Assembly: GCA_028565635.1 (NCBI GenBank)
Contig: JAOXYB010052812.1
Location: forward strand, 1-11,482
Reading direction: 5' to 3'
DNA from: Phoronis ovalis
Taxonomy: Eukaryota; Phoronida; Phoronidae
DNA: 11,482 bases
Position numbers and translations under genes: made by a program. Under the pieces are notes generated by a model, which saw nothing but the letters and a program-made list of their open reading frames with translations, did not search any database and was not told the origin of the DNA. This document shows positions 7,511 to 11,482 of the stretch, in pieces. Position 1 is the stretch's first letter. Every line of letters begins with the position of its first letter.

Positions 7511-9594
7511 TAGTAAATTATTTCACACAAAATTGTTATCATTAACTGTGCATCTCTGCCAAGATCGTTTAGCAACTACTTGCATTGCTAACTGCCATAA
7601 AGCTTTTTCTGTAATCTTTTTCAAAAAAAAAATTGCACAAATTATTTATGTTCGTAACTTAACTTAATAAAAATAATTAAATAATCATCATAAGCAGAAA
7701 ACTATTAATCTTTGTTTGAATAAAATTATCATTATACAGTGCAAGAAATCACCTTAAATCGCTGCCATAGATAGTCTTTGATACATATCGTCTACGAAAT
7801 AAAATGTTGTTTATATGTAGTAACCATTTCCAACCCTGCTCGCCAAACACCAACACGTCCTCGAGGTACTGAACTCAAATTTGGACTTTAAGTAAGTATA
7901 TACCTTAGCCAAACACAGACTTATCTTTATCTTCTTCTTATCATTGCCTTCTGACACTTTGAAATTGTCAGTAAAATATTGTGAGGCTTTGATGTTCATG
8001 TTTTCTCTGATAAAAAGAGCTGATGGATCTCCAACAGCATGCATACTTGGCCACAGTCCAACAGATTTCCCCTCTGTGCGAGGTTATAAGATACTATCGG
8101 AGATAGTATTCTCATTCTCGGAAGTGAGTAACTGATCAGTGAGCTACTGAATGGAAAAATTGGGACACAAACAATGTCGCAGATCATATTATCAATGAAA
8201 TTTTATTCGACTATCTTCCTCCGTCCAGTTTGACCGACGTTAATTGTAATAAGGCATTTAAAATGTATTCGCTCTTTATAGTGACTTTATAGTAAAATGA
8301 CTAAAGCAGCTACTTTTTGAGACAAACGGCTTTTCCAACTACAAAATAAGCTTTTTAATTCAACATTTCAAGAAAGATCAATTATCAAAATTCAAATGTT
8401 GGAAAATTTACTGATTTTATCCTAACACATAAATTAACAAGTTTTGAACAAAGCAAAAAATAATAATTGAGTATTCAACGCTTTCTGGCCTTTAATATAT
8501 TACGTGTGTAAAATGCAACTAGTAGACTGAAGATTATGTTCAAAAGTTCATGACACTTGGACTTTAATTACCTAGATTAATGAATACATGTAGCAAATAA
8601 GAGAAAATTACGTAGTTCACAGTTGATAAAATCACTGATGATTGTTAATATGGTGTTTATATTTACGTCGGCATCACATTGGCAAACATACAAAGCCACA
8701 ATCTATCCGAAAAGATATGAAATTTAATAACACTTGAAGTTAATTGTTTTTAAATTATGTTTGTCCACTTACCATTGGGGTAATACCAAGTAACTCGTAT
8801 CTGACAAGTACAGTTTTTTCTCCTTCGAAGATCCTTATTTTTAATGTTATATTCTTCTTAATTGTCCATGCTAATCATGTATCTTTGATTTTTATTTTTT
8901 TTAATGAAAAAAAAATAATTTTACTTAAAACAGTAACAAAAATAAGCAACCGTCTGAAGTATTATCGAAGGAATAGTTACGTAATAAGAATAAGCGTAAA
9001 TTAAGTGCAATACGAATATGTTTGCATATTTTTAAAGGTGTCTGTGAATACACTTCCCAGGATCCCCTTACAATATTAACTAAATTTATTATCGTCCCCC
9101 GGTGTCGTCCCTTACCATAATGATTCAAATTTTTATTTTACATTACATGTAGATGCAACGAATCTAGGTAGAATGAGAAACTCGTATATAGTAATGCGCC
9201 GTTTTTAAAGTGAAATGCTGATGGGTGCGTGTAAAACTCAGGGGGGAAAATGTGTTTCTTTGATTCATGTTTCTAATTGAATCTTGTAAAAAGAGTGTAA
9301 ACAGATGCTAACAGGGTATAGTAGAATTATTAAAATTTCGTTTGCGATTCGTATCTAAATCGTGTTTTTTTATCATGGGTCACACATGAATCACCTTTTA
9401 ATAACCAACCGAAATCATAAAAGGACCCTGGACCATTGGGTAAACAAAGAAAACGATTATACTAGATTAGCACCCTCGAGATGATATTACGACAAACAAA
9501 TTAAGTAGCTGTGGTGCAACGGTTTGTCACTCAGTTAAAGTGGCTACAGTTATAACATCCGTTTTATCGGTACAAGCACTCGATTTTTACCGAA
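7496..9594. promoter_or_regulatory. intergenic region between divergent OATP genes
   Basis: About 2.1 kb separates the two start codons, which point away from each other, so both promoters should lie here. I see no convincing open gene. Weak items are a minus-strand splice-donor-like CTAAG|GTATAT (exon end 7904) that could close an untranslated OATP-A exon, a forkhead-like GTAAACAAA at 9440-9448, an inverted CCAAT pentamer at 9435-9439, and two TACATGTA palindromes (8585, 9144). All of these short motifs can arise by chance. Much of 8740-8950 is low-complexity A/T. Confidence 0.45.
8091..8109. repeat. perfect 8-bp hairpin
   Basis: ATACTATC, loop GGA, then GATAGTAT, a perfect inverted repeat. 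It lies in the intergenic region about 600 bp upstream of the OATP-A start. No flanking RNA-gene features (tRNA arms, snRNA motifs) were recognised, so it is reported as structure only. Confidence 0.5.
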
Positions 9595-10366
9595 ATGGAA
9601 AAAGTTGCATCAAAATCCCCTGGTATAGAGAGTAATCTATTAGAAAGTGAAAAAGTTGGCAATCTAAAGAAGCAATATCAAGCTAATGATCATCAAGCAA
9701 GGAAATGCGGTCTTGGACCTTGTCAGCCACGTTGGATTCAGTCACTGGCTGATGTCCGAGTATTTGTATTTAATATCACTTATATAAGACTTGTGAGCGG
9801 ATTGACATTTTCTATCTTAATTGCATCTTTAACAACTATAGAAAAAAGATTTCATTTGCGAAGCCAACAGACTGGAATGTGGATAAGTGCTTTTGAATTC
9901 ACCAATATACCCACATCTTTGCTTGCTGGCTATTTTTTATCTGGAAAACATACACCACGAGTCTTGGGTATTTCAACACTTTTGTGTGTTTTAGTTTTTT
10001 TCATTGGAGCTTTACCTCATTTCCTTTTCGGAGAAAAAACATATTTAGAAACTTTCAATTCAAGTGTAGAGACTTCAACTCAAGACATGTGCAATTTGGA
10101 GCATGACAATAACGACGCTATATGTTTCGAGGGAGAAACTGATCATACGAATAGTATCTCATACGGACTGCTCCTTTTGCTTAGTACAACGTATGGGATT
10201 GTTGGTACTCCAATTGGCATTCTGGTTTTACCCTTTTTGGACGATATCTGTGACCCAAAAAAATCTGCACATTATGGTGGAATAATTATCAGTATGTATG
10301 GTGTAGGACCTTTACTAGGATTCATGATTGGAGCTGCTCTGCTAACTATACCAATAAATTTAGAAA
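9595..10366 (+). CDS. OATP-B coding exon 1 (N-terminus, TM1-TM5)
   Basis: Spans 772 nt, 257 codons plus one base (phase 1 out). A polar N-terminus of about 50 residues leads to TM1 (about 53-76), TM2 (about 95-115), TM3 (about 121-146), an acidic extracellular loop with cysteines 166 and 177 and sequon NSS 155, TM4 (about 189-214) and TM5 (about 226-252). The donor is GAAA|GTAAGT (GT at 10367). An alternative GTAAAT four bases later would break the phase shared with OATP-A. Confidence 0.92.
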
Positions 10367-11405
10367 GTAAGTAAATTATTGTTTAACCATATAAAGCTAC
10401 TAGTCGGTTGACTGCGAACTTAATAATCCTTAAGCTACAAATTATTTTAAGTTGCCGAGTCAAAAAAGACAAAAATTAAATGTTTAACATTTCATCTCAG
10501 TAAAAAGAGTATCTGACGAAACGCCTAAATATCTTTTGAAAATAGGATTGATAGTTCAAATACCCACAGTCTATTTCAGCTGGATTTTTGCTGCGACACC
10601 TCTATGGGCCAGGACTAATTGAACACCACTGTTACTTCAGGAAAAAAATGAAACAAGTCTCAGCATAGTATACTACAGGATAGTATTATGATGTAGTCTG
10701 ACACTACTTTTTATATTGTTAATTGTTTCCTATTGCGGTTCCAGAAACCTCTCTTACACCTGGGGATCCGCAATGGATGGGAGCATATTGGCTATCATTT
10801 GTCGTTGGTAGTTTACTATTCCTTATAGCCACGCCCACAATGTTAATGTTTCCAAAAGAACTAAAAGGTGGTCGAGATAAGAAAAATAATAAAAGAACTG
10901 ACTCGAAAAACAAAGATGATGTCGGTGTAAACTTAAGCACACTCAGTTTACGCGATAAAACATCATTCCCTACAATTAAAGGTAGGAGAAACTATTATTA
11001 ATTTCAATTAAAGGTAGGAGAAAAACTATTATTAATTTCTGTTTATTCGTTTTTAATACCAGACATGCAAAAATCCCAACGGTATCACATCCAAGGAGTA
11101 CTCTTTCTCCCGGCTCTTTCTCTAGTTAATGTTGCCTGATCTTAACAAAGCTTGCGTTAAATGTATAGGGCAATAGTAACAAATATCACAGAACAAATAT
11201 CAAAATCATGTTTAATTGTAAGTTTTAATTCCTTCTGTAGGTTTACCCAAGGCGTTGTATCGGTTATTGACTAATCCCATATTTATCTGCTTAAATTTGG
11301 GCAATGTCTTCGAATTTTACAACATCTCTGGAATACTTTCTTTTATGCCAAAGTATATTGAGGAGCAGTTTGGCCAACCGAGTAATATTGCTAATGTTGT
11401 TGCAG
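9595..11405 (+). CDS. OATP-B: organic anion transporter (SLCO/SLC21 family), 3' part outside window
   Basis: Join of 9595-10366, 10745-10981 and 11241-11405 on the plus strand, continuing beyond the window. The three exons give 1174 nt, or 391 codons plus one base. The ATG at 9595 is preceded in frame by a TAA at 9553-9555, which supports this start. Landmarks are TTIEKRFHL (80-88), PHFLFGE (141-147), SMYGVGPLLGFMIGA (233-247), a variant OATP signature DPQWMGAYWLSFV (265-277), and FMPKYIEEQFGQ ahead of the last donor. It covers TM1 to the TM7-8 region; the Kazal loop and TM8-12 should lie to the right. Intron phases 1,1,1 and exon 3 length match OATP-A, so these are paralogues, but many residues differ and the duplication looks old. 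The signature is unusual, with Gln for Arg267 and Ser for Gly275. Confidence 0.92.
10367..10744 (+). other. OATP-B intron 1, nothing recognised
   Basis: A 378-nt intron from GTAAGT to CGGTTCCAG, comparable to OATP-A intron 1 (360 nt) at the same position and phase. No repeat or gene was seen within it. Confidence 0.75.
10745..10981 (+). CDS. OATP-B coding exon 2 (OATP signature, TM6 and cytosolic loop)
   Basis: Spans 237 nt, phase 1 in and out, with acceptor TTGCGGTTCCAG and donor AAAG|GTAGGA. It encodes DPQWMGAYWLSFV (265-277), TM6, then FPKELKGG and a Lys/Asp-rich cytosolic loop. A second copy of the donor sequence lies 32 nt downstream inside a tandem duplication; the upstream copy is the one that keeps the frame open. 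Confidence 0.9.
10973..11038 (+). repeat. tandem duplication spanning the OATP-B exon 2 donor
   Basis: Copy 1 (10973-11004, 32 bp) and copy 2 (11005-11038, 34 bp) are identical except for two extra A in copy 2. The unit includes the last exon bases and the donor (AATTAAAG|GTAGGAG), so an equally good donor is repeated with GT at 11014. Using it would add 32 nt and run into an in-frame TAA at 10999-11001. Confidence 0.9.
11241..11405 (+). CDS. OATP-B coding exon 3 (TM7 to start of TM8)
   Basis: Spans 165 nt, phase 1 in and out, with acceptor CCTTCTGTAG and donor GCAG|GTTCGT. It encodes LPKALYRLLTNP, TM7 and FMPKYIEEQFGQPSN, aligning with OATP-A exon 3 without a gap. The intron that follows runs past the window end; its first 77 nt hold nothing notable. 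Confidence 0.9.
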
Positions 11406-11482
11406 GTTCGTATATATCCCTTAAGAATAATATTATACATTTCATACCGAAATAACAAACAGTGATGTAGACTTTATATATA

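Noticed and set aside
7489-7542. Earlier in-frame ATG of OATP-A at 7542, giving an 18-residue longer N-terminus
   Set aside because: The start context is weak and a strong splice acceptor lies between it and the ATG at 7488, so it is probably intronic.
7811-8044. Minus-strand open frame of about 77 codons upstream of OATP-A
   Set aside because: It could overlap an untranslated exon but shows no known protein motif. Coding status is not supported.
8740-8950. Low-complexity A/T stretch with poly-T and poly-A runs
   Set aside because: No terminal repeats, target duplications or periodicity to support an element or origin.
10367-10374. Alternative OATP-B exon 1 donor at 10371 (GTAAAT)
   Set aside because: The GTAAGT at 10367 is stronger and preserves the phase-1 junction shared with OATP-A.

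Overview
The window is eukaryotic, animal-type nuclear DNA. It is A+T rich, and its coding sequence is broken into short exons with clean GT-AG introns. The exons belong to two organic anion transporting polypeptide genes (OATP; SLCO/SLC21 family, 12-helix membrane carriers of the major facilitator fold) arranged head to head. The TACATGTA palindrome occurs four times, which together with the intron sizes suggests a marine invertebrate, possibly a mollusc. That taxonomic reading is weak.

Minus-strand gene (OATP-A), 7488 down to 211. Eight coding exons join in frame into a 2046-nt reading frame (681 residues plus stop). The model is complete: N-terminus, TM1-5, the family signature at TM6, the TM6-7 loop, TM7-9, a Kazal-like Cys-rich extracellular loop, TM10-12 and a cytosolic tail ending TTDL. 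A 3' splice site seven bases before the ATG suggests an untranslated first exon farther upstream.

Intergenic region, about 7.5 to 9.6 kb. Both genes probably start here and may share regulatory sequence. It holds no recognisable gene, only a small perfect hairpin and A+T-rich stretches.

Plus-strand gene (OATP-B), 9595 to beyond the window end. The first three coding exons are present and encode about 391 residues, through the TM7-TM8 region. Its intron phases (1,1,1) and the 165-nt length of exon 3 match OATP-A exactly, so the two are paralogues from an inverted duplication. Divergence between them is large, so the duplication looks old.

Intron 3 of OATP-A (2.26 kb) is much longer than the other introns and carries two adjacent non-autonomous inverted-repeat elements. 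The first, at 4450-4889, has 60-bp terminal inverted repeats. The second, at 4912-5145, is an almost full-length foldback with perfect 9-bp target duplications. A 32-bp tandem duplication copies the exon 2 splice donor of OATP-B.

I found no bacterial, viral or CRISPR-like content. Both genes would make plasma-membrane carriers for amphipathic organic anions, but their substrates cannot be read from the sequence.
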